The notes under the pieces were generated by a model, which saw only the letters and a list, made by a program, of their open reading frames with translations, had not been told where the DNA came from and ran no database searches. 64,000 nucleotides of DNA from Pectinophora gossypiella (lineage: Eukaryota > Arthropoda > Insecta > Lepidoptera > Gelechiidae): the NCBI RefSeq assembly GCF_024362695.1, contig NC_065419.1, positions 1,984,678-2,048,677 of the forward strand, read 5' to 3'. This document shows positions 52,827-64,000 of this stretch, one piece after another; the stretch's first letter is position 1; the number at the start of each line of letters is the position of its first letter. Position numbers and translations under genes: made by a program.

Positions 52827-53507
52827 ATAATCGGCGTGATATCAGTGTTTTTCATCTGCGTGTCGATCATATCGTTCTGTCTCAAAACCCACCCGGACAT
52901 GCGAGTGCCAGTGATAAGAAACTATACGGTGACGACCGCAAACCAAACGCAATCGTGGGCGTTGGACAAAGTGCAAACAAACGCCCATGTCGCGTTCTTC
53001 TACATCGAATGTGTGTGCAACGCGTGGTTCACTCTAGAGATCCTCGTTCGCTTCATCTCATCCCCAAACAAGTGTGAATTCGTGAAATCATCCGTCAACA
53101 TCATCGACTACATCGCTACGATGAGTTTCTACATCGACCTCATTCTCCAAAAGTACGCTTCCCACGTGGAGAACGCCGACATTCTGGAGTTCTTCTCCAT
53201 TATTAGAATCATGAGGCTCTTCAAGCTCACCAGACATTCGTCCGGCTTGAAAATCTTGATTCAGACATTCAGAGCGTCGGCTAAGGAACTGACTTTATTA
53301 GTATTCTTTTTAGTGCTCGGTATTGTAATTTTCGCGAGTTTGGTGTATTACGCTGAGAGGATCCAGACTAATCCTCACAACGACTTCAATAGTATACCAC
53401 TTGGGCTCTGGTGGGCCCTGGTTACTATGACAACCGTCGGCTACGGTGACATGGCGCCGAAGACCTACGTTGGGATGTTCGTTGGAGCGCTGTGTGCTTT
53501 GGCCGGT
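52827..53507 (+). CDS. Shaw: Shaw exon 4: S1 to pore and start of S6
   Basis: 681 nt, 227 codons, residues 175-401, phase 0. It holds S1 (about 175-193), S2 (about 228-250), S3 (about 264-281), the S4 sensor with Arg/Lys at every third position (R301, R304, K307, R310), S5, the pore helix and the filter TTVGYGD (376-382). The donor is GGT/GTAAGT. An upstream GTGTAAG reading of the donor would break the phase to exon 5. Read-through into the intron would add only about 11 residues before a stop at 53540. Confidence 0.96.
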
Positions 53508-53540
53508 GTAAGTATAGTATCTTTACTATTGTGTCTTTAA

Positions 53541-55208
53541 TTACTCATTATTATCTATCTCCAGAACAAATAGTGGCTACGGGTTGTCTTTTTATTGATT
53601 TCTTACCAAAAATACAAACTTTTAATCGTCATCATCATAGGCCTTCACATTTATACAGCGATTTTTGTACTTGAGTTGTGGATGAAAGTGAAGTAAGGAT
53701 GGCAGCCTGAGGTCGGTTGTAGGAAAGTGAGTAGAACGAAACGTAAGATTGATAAGAAAGTAAGAGAAAATACTATGGAAGATAATGAATCGGTATTTGG
53801 TTGTTTATGGTAAAAATTTGATGGGAAGATAAATAAAATATTCCTTTTCATTCTATATCCCACAATTTTGAAACTTTAAGTATCACAAAATATAATGTAC
53901 ATGTCAAAATCATAACTCGACCTTATCAGGTAGTGTAGGTCTAGTCAAAGAGACCACTCCGAATCGCACACGATGGGGAAGTGCTCACTACGCTGGTGGC
54001 GTTTCCACGCTGGATTGCCAGCAAAATGTGCTAGGTACAAATTGGCGCGGGGAGGTAACCCCCATAAGTATCAGATTAGTAAAAGAAGGGTCGCTTTTTA
54101 TTTACGAGATGTTCAAAAATAACTTTTATTTTCATATCCTTATTCAAAACAAATTCACTGAATTTGTTATTTGCTTATATTATTTATTTCTTCATTCAAT
54201 AAATCACTTATTTACTAATCACAAGATCATTTGCTCGAGGAAGCCACTCAAATAACAATATTGTATTAATTGCCAGAATTTAATTTATTTGCGTCAATAA
54301 ATACAGCTTCAGCAATATCAATATCATTAATTATACTTTCAATACCATGATTCACGTTATTTATTAAAATTCATTCTAATGAATCAGTCTTTATTCTTGG
54401 AACAATTTTGTCGACAAATAAAAGCTTTTAAGACTTTTTCTAAAATTTAGCGATTCTTCTCAATTCGTTAAGTGTTTTTAATTATAAAAACTATTCTAGA
54501 TTTAGTAAATAAAAAAGCCATTAAAATATTCACTATGAATACTTTCAAAGGTTCAGTTTGGTTCGAAAATAGCCTTCTTAAATTACAAATTCTACGTCTA
54601 TTATAGCTTTTGATAAATATATTCTAAATTCTTAATTTCTTTTCCTTGTTTCCATTTTTTCTTCTATTTTCACAAAGCTTTTCATGCTCAAAATAATAAA
54701 TTACGACAAGGAAGCAATTGAATTTTTGAATTATTCTCGTTGGCTAAATTAATTTCATTTTCAATAATATTCCTTTTCTTGTTATACTATAAATACATAC
54801 ATAGACACGTACAACACCCCTACCCTACTATGGAATTCCATTTGCTTCGATCCTGACACACTTTTCTTGCTTCCTCTATTCATACACACACGCTGGTTTA
54901 GTATAGATCGTACTAAATCTTTTCTAAGGACATCGATTTATCAATGTATGTCTTTCTAGGTCTTCCTTTGCCAGCTCTACCACCAAACATCGCTTAAAGT
55001 ATTAATACATTATTTTTATTGTTGTTAAGCTCGGCTTCCCATTGGGATATAGTCGTGAGCTTAGGGTATGTTATATTGTTGATAGACTTCTGTATGAGCG
55101 ATACACTGATGACCTGTTACCATGCATCCATCATGAAAGCAAACGTGTAATGAAAAACGTGTTTAATGTTTATCTTACTTTCTTCCTCAACTTTTCTCAA
55201 CTCCTCAG
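53541..55208. other. Shaw intron 4
   Basis: No gene. Includes a GGAATTCCAT-family repeat at 54800-54900. A GC-richer patch with a GCTGG/CCAGC stem lies near 53990-54025; nothing further recognised. Confidence 0.5.
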
Positions 55209-55344
55209 GTGCTGACGATAGCCCTGCCAGTGCCAGTCATCGTATCCAACTTCGCGATGTACTACTCGCACACCCAGGCTCGCGCCAAACTTCCCAAGAA
55301 GAGGCGAAGAGTTATCAACGTCGAGCCAACCAGGCCACCTATCC
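55209..55344 (+). CDS. Shaw: Shaw exon 5: S6 gate
   Basis: 136 nt, residues 402-446 plus one base. It begins VLTIALPVPVIVSNFAMYYS: the inner half of S6 with the PVP bend of the activation gate, followed by a basic KKRRR stretch at the membrane exit. The acceptor is CTCCTCAG and the donor ATCC/GTAAGT, leaving a single C to pair with GT of the next exon (Arg). Confidence 0.93.
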
Positions 55345-55644
55345 GTAAGTATTCTTGTGAAATCATTTAAATTTCTGTTTTAAAGCTAATATTTGTACAT
55401 AACGCTCGCCTGAAGGTCGATGAGGCATTTGCAAGACAATATATAGTTTAGTTTTGCCACACAAAGTTTTAATTAACAAACGATATACGTAGACGTTTTA
55501 AATCTTGAGATCTTTAGTAAATTCACTTCAGCTTCTTTGTGATAATCTTTTTATTTCTGAAAAAATATATTAACACTTTATTAACTTTCAGCTTCCTACT
55601 AACAATTCAGATTATTTTAACATGCTTAGAACACTTTGTCGCAG

Positions 55645-55767
55645 GTGCGCCTGGGCCTGGGGGCCCCGTGGGCCCTATGGCCCCGGGGATGGGCCCTCAA
55701 GCTGTAAATCGGCGGATGAATGCCATCAAAACCAACCACCCCAAGGACATGATGGGGCCTAACATGG
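55645..55767 (+). CDS. Shaw: Shaw exon 6: Gly/Pro-rich tail
   Basis: 123 nt, low-complexity Gly/Pro/Met-rich cytoplasmic segment followed by a basic NRRMNAIKTNHPKD stretch, as in fly Shaw C termini. The acceptor is TTGTCGCAG and the donor ATGG/GTAAGA. Without splicing the frame would end three codons into the intron (TAG at 55779), a possible alternative short C terminus. Confidence 0.82.
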
Positions 55768-58700
55768 GTAAGATGTTGTAGATAAACCAGTTGAAGAAAA
55801 TAGAAGATTTGAATTTAATTAAATTTATCACGTTATTGATAAAAATAGTCTTAGAAACGTACTAAGGAAATGATATAAAATGTTATTTGTAAAAAATATT
55901 TTATTTTAGGTAACTACTTAGAACTAAAAATAAACTAAAACTATTTTTATTGATAATTCCATTCAAGTGAAGGATAGAGATGTTTTCAACGTAAGCAGTA
56001 AAGTAGCAAGGCAATAAACTGTAACGAATCAATGACACACGAAATATCACAAAATTTTAAATATTAAATCAATTAGACTTAAATAAATCATTGCTCATCA
56101 ATTGAAACAAGGTTGGCTATACATTGCATATGTTATAGCTTTCATTCTTGAAACAGTTCAAAGCTTGAACAAGATCAATAACTTTTTATAACGCCACCCT
56201 TGCTTTATTTGATAAGCAAAATTATATTATATAAAATCATAGAGTACAATCACTACAAGAAAATTGAAAACTACTTCAAAAAACAACAATCACATTAGAT
56301 GCCGTGGTGCAACTGACTTTTGTACAAAAAAAGTGGAACATTCAAGACTTCTTGCTACTTCTAATCTTGAAATTCCACTCACAGTAGTTTTAAGCACAGT
56401 ATGTGTATGAAATCACAGTGAATAGAATGATGAACATTCAAAAATTATTAATGATCCACACATAGGTTAACATGAACACGAAACCACAACAGAGGATCAC
56501 ACTTACCTACTAATTGACATGATAATGTAAGCTAATAACGCATTTCGAGCATTCAATGTAGATACGCCTCAAAAGGACATTGTCAGTAAGTACAATGAGA
56601 TTCAATAAGCTGCTAAGCAAATACTATGGAGGACTGGATGATATAAACACAATTATATCAACTGGTCATTTATCTAGTACTCCACTAAGCACCATTATCT
56701 TCAAATCTTCAAGCACTTCTACTAAAAATGTCAGTTATAATTAATACGAACCCTCCTTTTCTGGAATCCTGTTGGGATGAACTGGAATTGCAAAGTTGTT
56801 TGGAAAAATTGGGTTCGATACTCATTCTGGTTAAAATACTAACTAACATTTGAAAAGAGAGTGAGGTTCTTTAGTTTATTACAAGCAAGTATCTTGAGAT
56901 GAATTCTGTAAATGACAGCTATATTATTGTGAATTTATTTATGAACATAATATGTTCAGCAGATATTGTTTTACTTTTTAATAGGTAACATAAAAATAAA
57001 GTAGAAGAACTCGATCTCACTCTTTTATAAATCATTTTATCCATGACTAGTAACATAGGTACTCACACTACTAACCGTAGCTTACGCAATGTAATCCTCC
57101 ACAGATGGTGACCGTAGCGAGCTTGAAGCTATGATACAAACTACACCAAACAACTGCAAAAGAAAAAACCTAAACATGCTTTAAAAAGACACTTGGCGTC
57201 GGGTCTTCGAAAAGGCTTGATATGTCCGCACAGACTCAGTTTACAAGCAGAGTCTAATCACTAATCATTCATCATCATTATTGCACAAACGGCAAACTTC
57301 AAGCAGCACAAGGAACCACCGTCTAGGCCCCTTTGCTTCGTCGACCAACTGAAGGTTCGAGACTTGTCAATGTTGTGTGACCCCAGACCCGTTTAGTTGC
57401 TTATGCTTCATCCCCAATCGGTGTTGTCGTAGATCCTTAAACTGCCTCCAAATACTTCAATCATCCTTCCCAATTACTTTGCAAAGAAAAAAATATGTCA
57501 CATCCAAAATGTTTTATTAAGTAATTAAGAATTAAGAACGTAATTTAGAACCAATTTTAAAATAAGTCATCATTAAATTATTTGTAACTGCTAATACAAC
57601 TAACACAAACTAATATTATAGATATATCATTTGAGTATTTGGAGGTAACTGTACCAGTGCCAGTCGTGGTCTATGTGTCAATAGGATCCAAAATTAGTAT
57701 ATAAATGTTTTATTTTGGCTTGTAACTGTGATTTCAGTTTTGCGACCTTAGAACATAAAGAATCTCTCAATATTCTTACTGAATTATGTGAAAGTTTATT
57801 CGTTTTTCAGGCCTACACTACTACACCCCGATTTTATGTCAAAACAACCAAATTCAACAAAACAATACACAAGAGCCGTCGTTACCACAATCAGATACTG
57901 CGGTACATTTTGAAATTAACGTTACGATTTGAGACAATCGGACAAAATGACCAATCTTGGCAACACAATAGGCAAATCGCCAATATAAGTTTCCCACGAT
58001 TGTAAAATATGAAGTTGCACAGATGAAATACAAGACTGCAAGGCAAGTTTGGGTATCCTGCCAGTTCTTGTTCGAAATTGGAAATCTTATCTTTAGTGAC
58101 AGCAGTATATTTTCAACCGTTCTATAAACCTAGGCTTCAAAACTCTCCATTGTCAGTTTAATCCCTTGACACCCAGCCAATAAAGAATTTTACCGCGAAA
58201 TGACCCTTAGATACTTCACCCATTATCTTGATTTCTCACTACTTGATGTTTCCAGCAAACATGACTTCAAAAGTTTGAGTTCGTGCTTTGATCAGTACAT
58301 TATAATATATCTTTGCAACTAATTGAATTTCGAAATTATCAGACGCTGCCTTGCTTTGACTGCCTTGTAAGTGATTCTGGTGTAAATTAAAATAATTTGA
58401 TTTAGAGTTCATAGAAAGTCTATTCCACTGCATACTCTAAACTTATTCACTTAGAATAGTCAACTTAAATTCCAATCACAGACAGTTCAATTAAATTGTC
58501 TCCTCTATTACTCGAAAACAAAGACTTCAATTGTATATAAATATTATGAATGGTCTTCTTTGTCAACATCTTAGACCATTTTGCCAAAATTGGTCATTTA
58601 AATTTGGTAAATGTTAGCTTAACTTCCATTGATATCGAGAATTGACTGCACGAGGGAAATTTTGTCACTGAAATCCAAATTTGTTATGATTCAATATAAT

Positions 58701-59563
58701 ATAAAAGCTACTTTACCCAAAAATAAAGATGCATTTTAGATTACTAAACAATTTAAAAATGTCACTGACTGAACAAATTTTGTAAGCATGATACCAGCAG
58801 TAGCAAACTCTTTTTTTTTCTCGTGTGGGTTTCAAATATCAATGATCGACTCTCAAAGCCCTACTTTCTAAGTCAGATTGATGATTATGACATAAAAAAC
58901 AAAAATATGTAAATATCAGTTTTTTTTAAAGAATCCTTATTTATTTATTTTAGTAACATAGTGAATTCCAGTCGTGCAGACAGTTTTGTTTGATATCCAT
59001 TGACCAGTCCTAAAACTGATGTCGGATGTGTCTCTCTCATTAACTGTATGTACAGTCGCAGTGAAAATAATAATTAGGTGTCTAATTAGCTTTTTTGTTC
59101 AAATATTCCCTTAGCACATCAGTGTCGTGTTATTTTTGTCGTTCTTGCAAAATCGATGTTTGTATTTTTGTGTTAATATTTATGTAACAACTTAGCTTTA
59201 CCTATAAATACTACTAGTGACACTAAACACCCAAAATTTCATAAGTAACAGAGATAATTGGATTTCAAATATTCATTAGAGAATCAATTTTGACATTGTT
59301 TGTAACCAAGCATGCTATTATTGCATGTCTTAATACAATTATGTTTAAGGCAGGAACATAACTTTCTTAATAATGAATGATAGACGCAGATATAATTTGC
59401 AGATAATATCGTAAGGTAAATTAATGTCCGTCTTTATTTGCTAATAACGTCGGCGTAATCAGTCACGCAGTTTTCCTTATTGGCTCGGATAAGTTATTTC
59501 CTGCCTTCTTCAAATTTATTTTCATTTTCTTCCGCATATTATCAAAATTAATTTTCCCTACAG
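55768..59563. other. Shaw intron 6
   Basis: 3.8 kb of AT-rich sequence with no convincing gene or repeat. An open frame at 57715-58005 has no coding character that I can recognise. Confidence 0.5.
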
Positions 59564-59964
59564 TCGCAAGCCTGATGCCCGGAATGGACCTATCTGTCAC
59601 GACTCGCCTCACTCCAAGTCCTCGCGACATGAGCCCCGCTTTGGCCATAGCGATACCTATGATGAAGTCAGTCAATATTGTCCCTTCACAATGCTTCGAC
59701 AATATGGCGTTCCATGGTGAGAAACCTGAAAATCGAAGTGATGAAAGCGAGAAGAGTGACAGTAAAACTACTAGTCGCCAGGAATCAGTCGAAAGCGACA
59801 ATACTGTAAGAGCGAATAACTACAAAAATGAATATATGGACAAGGTTGAGGAAAAAACTGATGCAAGAACACCGTTGCTGAGAGATCATAAGATTGAATC
59901 TCTTGATGAGAGTAAGCTTAGGGAGAATAAAACTGAAAAAAGGAAGTCTTCGGCTTCAACATAA
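59564..59964 (+). CDS. Shaw: Shaw exon 7: C-terminal cytoplasmic tail and stop
   Basis: 401 nt up to TAA at 59962-59964, residues 488-620. It is a charged, Ser/Glu/Lys-rich, probably disordered tail (NRSDESEKSDSKTTSRQ region) with no recognised domain and no clear PDZ ligand. The acceptor is TTCCCTACAG, and the split codon (G/TC) is in phase with exon 6, which is the main support for linking them. An AATAAA lies at 60030-60035, a possible polyadenylation signal. Confidence 0.8.
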
Positions 59965-60120
59965 CAAATATATCACTACCGATGTAGGCTATTGACCAAT
60001 AGTACTAAGAGAGTGGCTTTGCTAATGTCAATAAACTTTGCCGTTAGACCTGTTTACCTATATCAGGTTAGGTTAGCGGACACCGGAAAAAATGATTTTT
60101 CAGAATTTTTAATTTACTTT
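59965..60120 (+). promoter_or_regulatory. Probable Shaw 3' UTR with poly(A) signal
   Basis: AATAAA at 60030-60035, about 66 bases after the Shaw stop codon. The true cleavage site is unknown; other signals occur further downstream in this AT-rich DNA. Confidence 0.4.
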
Positions 60121-61104
60121 TTAATAAAAAAAAGTCTCGTTATTCATTAGCAAAGTCTAAAAATGGGTCCTGGATCATGCGTAGTTTGTTAATGCAAACA
60201 TAAAATGATAAGATTGCCTTTAATATAAACCAGCGTTATCTTTCTTTTAATATGATGTGACAAAATTAAAAACTAATTTAAGGGTTTGTAATTGTTTGGC
60301 CTAAAGTGTTCGAGCTAAATTTTTGTATGGAAGTGGAATGAAGAATGAATTGTTTTGTCACATGCTATTAAAACAGCGAAAGTATTTATAAAATATTGTC
60401 TTAAAATCAAGCATTGAAGGCCGTGATTAGACTAAGCTAGATAAGAATATATTAGCACAATACCAATGTTTTATATTATAACACATAATGTACGTACAAA
60501 TAGCTGCCTGTCACAAATATAATGTAATTGTAGCTTTTTATTTAGTGTTTTATAAAATAGACGCTTATTTGAAAGAAAAAGAGATTAATTAAAACAAGTA
60601 CACATTTATTTTAGCGTTCGTATCGCAGTTATGGCAATTTATAAATTATAATTTGATCACTATTGTAATTGTAACAGAATAACAAACAATGCACACATAA
60701 ACTGACGTCCATTTACGACATAAGCAAAGACTATGGAATTCCATTTGCTCCGATCCTGACACACCTCTTTTGTTTCATGCCACATTCATCAAATTGTTTC
60801 ATACCCGCATTACCGGCGCCCTTTGGGAATCGGGCTCGATATTTTAAGGACATCTCCAATTTAGTCAATACAATCACAACAAACATGTTTTCAGGCCAAA
60901 TGGCCCGAGTTACAAATACAATAATAAATTATTTCCTTCCCAGATGCTGTCCTAATATTGATGAATATAAGTTCCCTTAATTTAATCCCTGAAATGTCAT
61001 TTTAAGCATTCTTTGTAAAAACAACACCATGTTGGATTTTCCTTCGTTGTAAGTACTATTGTCATAAATTATAATGTATTTTTATTTGTTTGTACATTGA
61101 CCAA

Positions 61105-61270
61105 ATTGGAGATACATCCTTAAGGTTCAGTACGATCTACTCTGAACCGGCGTGCGTGTATGAAGCAATTGACGAATGTGGAGGAAGCAAGAGAAGTGTG
61201 TTAGGATCGAAGCAAATGGAATTCCATATTCTTTGCTTACTCCGGTGGGAAATAGGCGTAAGTTTATATA
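61105..61270 (-). repeat. GGAATTCCAT repeat family, inverted copy
   Basis: AGTGTGTTAGGATCGAAGCA and AATGGAATTCCATATTCTTT; the longest copy in the window. A shorter direct copy is at 60730-60800. Confidence 0.6.
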
Positions 61271-61509
61271 TGTACTTATGTGTATTATTCTTTGTATAAT
61301 ATTTGTTTTGATATCAATTTTGTAAATTCATATCACATTTATTTGCCTAATTAAAACATATAGAATTATACTGTAGTTGAATAACCAAGTATTTCTTAGA
61401 ACGGTTAATGTTATCTAGATACTGATTTCTAAAATGTGAACATCGTTCGCTGTCCATTAGAAAAATATCATCCTTGGGCATAATTGTGTAAGTAAAATCA
61501 AAACGTATG

Positions 61510-61645
61510 AACTTTACAAGGTGTGACATCGTGACATCGTAACGAATACTAAAGGGCATGGTTCAGACCATGACGTCAACACAGAATCATGATCTGAATC
61601 ATCCTTCAAAGCTTTCGTTACGATATTACTAACAGCCTGTATTTA
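61510..61645. mobile_element. MITE of the GTGACATCGTAACGAA family
   Basis: Inverted arms GTGACATCGTAACGAATAC and GTTACGATATTACTAAC around a GATTCAGACCATGAT-type core, near complete. Confidence 0.75.
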
Positions 61646-62159
61646 TGTTAAATTACTTCGGAAGGAACTGTTTTTGGATTTTAAAGGTCATTTGGAGATA
61701 ATACTGAACTAAAACCGATGATGAAAAATACATCTATACACCTTCCACTACCACAGACCGCCTCATCATTCGGGGAGCGTTCGAATCATGCCCACCTATA
61801 TGACTTCACTGAATTTGTGAACCACCCACAATTCAACAAGTTTGTTTTTCAAATCGATCTGACTGGGAATCGTATCTAGGAACTCACAGTGTGCTTTTTT
61901 TAAAGTTCATCTTTTTTATTTTGCTTATACAATAACGTCATCCAGTAGTTTGAACCGTTAAAACCCATTATATCATGTTAGATAAATATAAGTAACCAAC
62001 ATAGATTTAAACGATTGTGAACCATCTCGACATAGATTTTGTTTGTCAAATATCTAAAAATACGTGAACGTGACTCGTTTGGGTTACATTGAATAAAAAA
62101 ATAAAAACGTTGATTACTAAATGTAACTTAACGAGAACATTGTACTGTTGCAGTAGAAT

Positions 62160-62425
62160 TCGAGAAAGTTTGATATGCGAAATAATTATTATAACATAGT
62201 CATGAATTACCAGATTCTAGCCGACAAGCGCGAGAGGCGACACAGAAGTGAGAGGGCCGATTTACCACCTATACCATCTAATAACCGTCAACTACAATGC
62301 CAGTCGTGCGGCCGCTACTGTCACTCTCGCATTGGACTTTACAGCCATTTTAAAAGCTGCTACAGAAACGCTGTTTGAATCATCTGATAAAGATGTAAAG
62401 GCCTGATGATGATGATGATGATGAA
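62160..62425 (+). mobile_element. LINE 3' end with C2H2 terminus and (TGA)n tail
   Basis: Open to the stop at 62376-62378. Ends with LQCQSCGRYCHSRIGLYSHF followed by KSC, the C-x2-C...H...C end typical of non-LTR reverse transcriptases found in insects, then AAAGGCCTGATGATGATGAT. Only the last about 65 codons remain. Confidence 0.75.
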
Positions 62426-62638
62426 TTACCAAAATGATTTTCGAACAACAGGACAACTATCTAACTTCAAAGTTACTCTTAGTTTATCATAAACTTCATC
62501 CAATGCACTAATTGCCACAATACTTATTTGTAAGTACTATACAGAAAGAAAAAACGAATAATGATTTATGTCTATTAAGGACGCTCAATACAAACTTAAG
62601 TAATGCTCAATACACAGCAAAAATATACAAAACCATTA

Positions 62639-62830
62639 AGGTACGAGTTGGCAGTGGACGACATGAGGCAGCAGCAGACAACGTGTCGCAGCGACACAAC
62701 TGGTTTCTATGTATTTCTATAGCGGCGACATGTCGTCGGCAATGAAAGATATTTCATAGAAATACATAGAAACCAGCAGTGTCTCTGCGACATGTCGTCC
62801 GCTGCTGCCTCATGTCAACAACTCGTATCT
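62639..62830. mobile_element. 192-bp hairpin MITE, TTA (or TTAA) duplication
   Basis: Arms AGGTACGAGTTG / CAACTCGTATCT extend through GACATGAGGCAGCAGC and TGGTTTCTATGTATTTCTAT. TTA(A) on both sides (62636-62639, 62831-62834). Confidence 0.85.
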
Positions 62831-62975
62831 TTAATCAACAAAAGTTTAACAACAAAAGTGTGTGTGGTGGGCGTCCAAAATAAAAAAGGAACTCCCTCAG
62901 CATGATGATGTAGCAAAGACCGCGGCGATGGTGTTTCGGGAGACCTTTAGTGAGGCGCAGACATCCAACCTCTTA

Positions 62976-63181
62976 GGCCAGGCGCGCACTACGAGTTTTT
63001 CGCCGCGCGGCACAAAAGAGCAGCGGCATAATGTCGCACTGTAATACTGCGCCGCTGCGGTGGCTCTGCCGTCAAGTGCGCGTAATACAATTTAAAACTG
63101 TTTGGTACAGAATTACAGTGCTACTTTATGCCGCTGCTTTATTCTGCCGCGCGGCGAAAATCTCGTAGTGCGCGCCTGGCC
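62976..63181. mobile_element. 206-bp hairpin MITE, TTA duplication
   Basis: Starts GGCCAGGCGCGCACTACGAG and ends with its inverted partner. The arms continue inward (CGCCGCGCGGCA; GCAGCGGCATAA). TTA at 62973-62975 and 63182-63184. Strikingly GC-rich for this window. PIF/Harbinger-type by target site. Confidence 0.88.
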
Positions 63182-63184
63182 TTA

Positions 63185-64000
63185 CTAAAACTTTTTTAAT
63201 ACCTATACGTACATTGAAACTGTCTCAAATTCTACTGCAATAATGAAAGGTATTGATTTGAAACACAATAGCTTGGTGTTATTGTCTTAATTCAACATTC
63301 CACCGTCTCTGTCCCAACGCCTGTTATTAGCTAAAACTTTGTCAGAAGTTGACATTTTCAACTACTGACAATTGCACGAATTAGAAATATTGATTGAGTT
63401 AGACTATAACCCGCTTTTGATGAAAACATTCTAAAGCTTTGCAAACATCAAATGTAATCGTTAGTAGAACAAAAAATGTAAATAATACAATACTATATAA
63501 AGTACTACCTACTAATAATTTTATATCTTAAAATCACTAGACACATATCATCGGCACTTTCTTTCATTCTTGATGTTAAGCATTAATATAATTATTTACT
63601 TCACGATGTATATAGATAATCTTTAATTGCTTATAATATATAAGGTTAGATAGAAGTTAACGAAATTCTCAAGTCTTTGCTTAAAACGAACTGTTCAAAA
63701 TGCTTTGTAATGAAAATAAAAACAGTTATTCTGAAATGAAAACGGCAATAAACCAATTTAAACAAAACGGTGATATAAAAAATAAAACTTTTAGTCGCGT
63801 TTCAAAGTGAAAGGAAATTTTAAAATAAAAGGAATAAATAAATAATAATACATGTAAGTTTTCTTACGGGGATATAAATAAATAGAATAATAATTAATAT
63901 TATGACTATGGAGTAGGTGGCGCCGAAATAACTCAGTAAAATAACCGAGCGCTACTAAATAATAAAGTGCCATCTATAGAGCTCAGAGCGCAACTCCCCT
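63185..64000. other. No gene seen
   Basis: AT-rich flank downstream of the hairpin MITE; nothing recognised. Confidence 0.5.

Noticed and set aside
57715..58005. 96-residue open frame in Shaw intron 6
   Set aside because: No domain, no splice context, and composition like the surrounding AT-rich intron.

Overview
The window looks like a gene-poor, AT-rich insect chromosome segment, most likely lepidopteran. That is inferred from the Shaw protein, the very dense tRNA-derived SINEs with GAA- or TGA-type tails, and the many short hairpin transposons; no sequence search was possible. All coordinates were read by eye.

Host gene. Seven coding exons on the + strand (5285-5493, 16803-16920, 51143-51337, 52827-53507, 55209-55344, 55645-55767, 59564-59964) join in a consistent phase to a 620-residue Shaw (Kv3-type) voltage-gated potassium channel. 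It has a T1 domain with a Zn site, S1-S6, a TTVGYGD filter and a PVP gate. Introns 1 and 2 are 11.3 kb and 34.2 kb and are packed with repeats.

Mobile virus-like element. Intron 2 contains an apparently intact 17,542-bp Polinton/Maverick (adintovirus-like) element, 30519-48060. Its terminal inverted repeats are identical over about 274 bp and it is flanked by a 5-of-6 target duplication. The left arm (+ strand) holds a foldback-flanked array of 150-bp tandem repeats, an intron-containing gene, protein-primed DNA polymerase B, and a second intron-bearing locus. The right arm (- strand) is a tight, partly overlapping block: packaging ATPase, an unknown conserved protein, a fibre-like protein, integrase, a PLA2-like/core protein, an adenain-like protease, penton, a 47-residue basic protein, major capsid protein and a conserved unknown protein. 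All these frames are open. The two arms converge at about 40226-40518. The set covers self-synthesis (PolB plus integrase) and capsid assembly, maturation and packaging.

Other mobile DNA. There is a 1,081-bp miniature LTR element with matching 269-bp LTRs (3029-4109), a 1.3-kb foldback element (20250-21565), several MITE families (three with TTA target duplications), LINE 3' ends, and four kinds of tRNA-derived SINE in more than 25 copies. I saw no genuine tRNA or rRNA gene, no CRISPR array and no bacterial gene.
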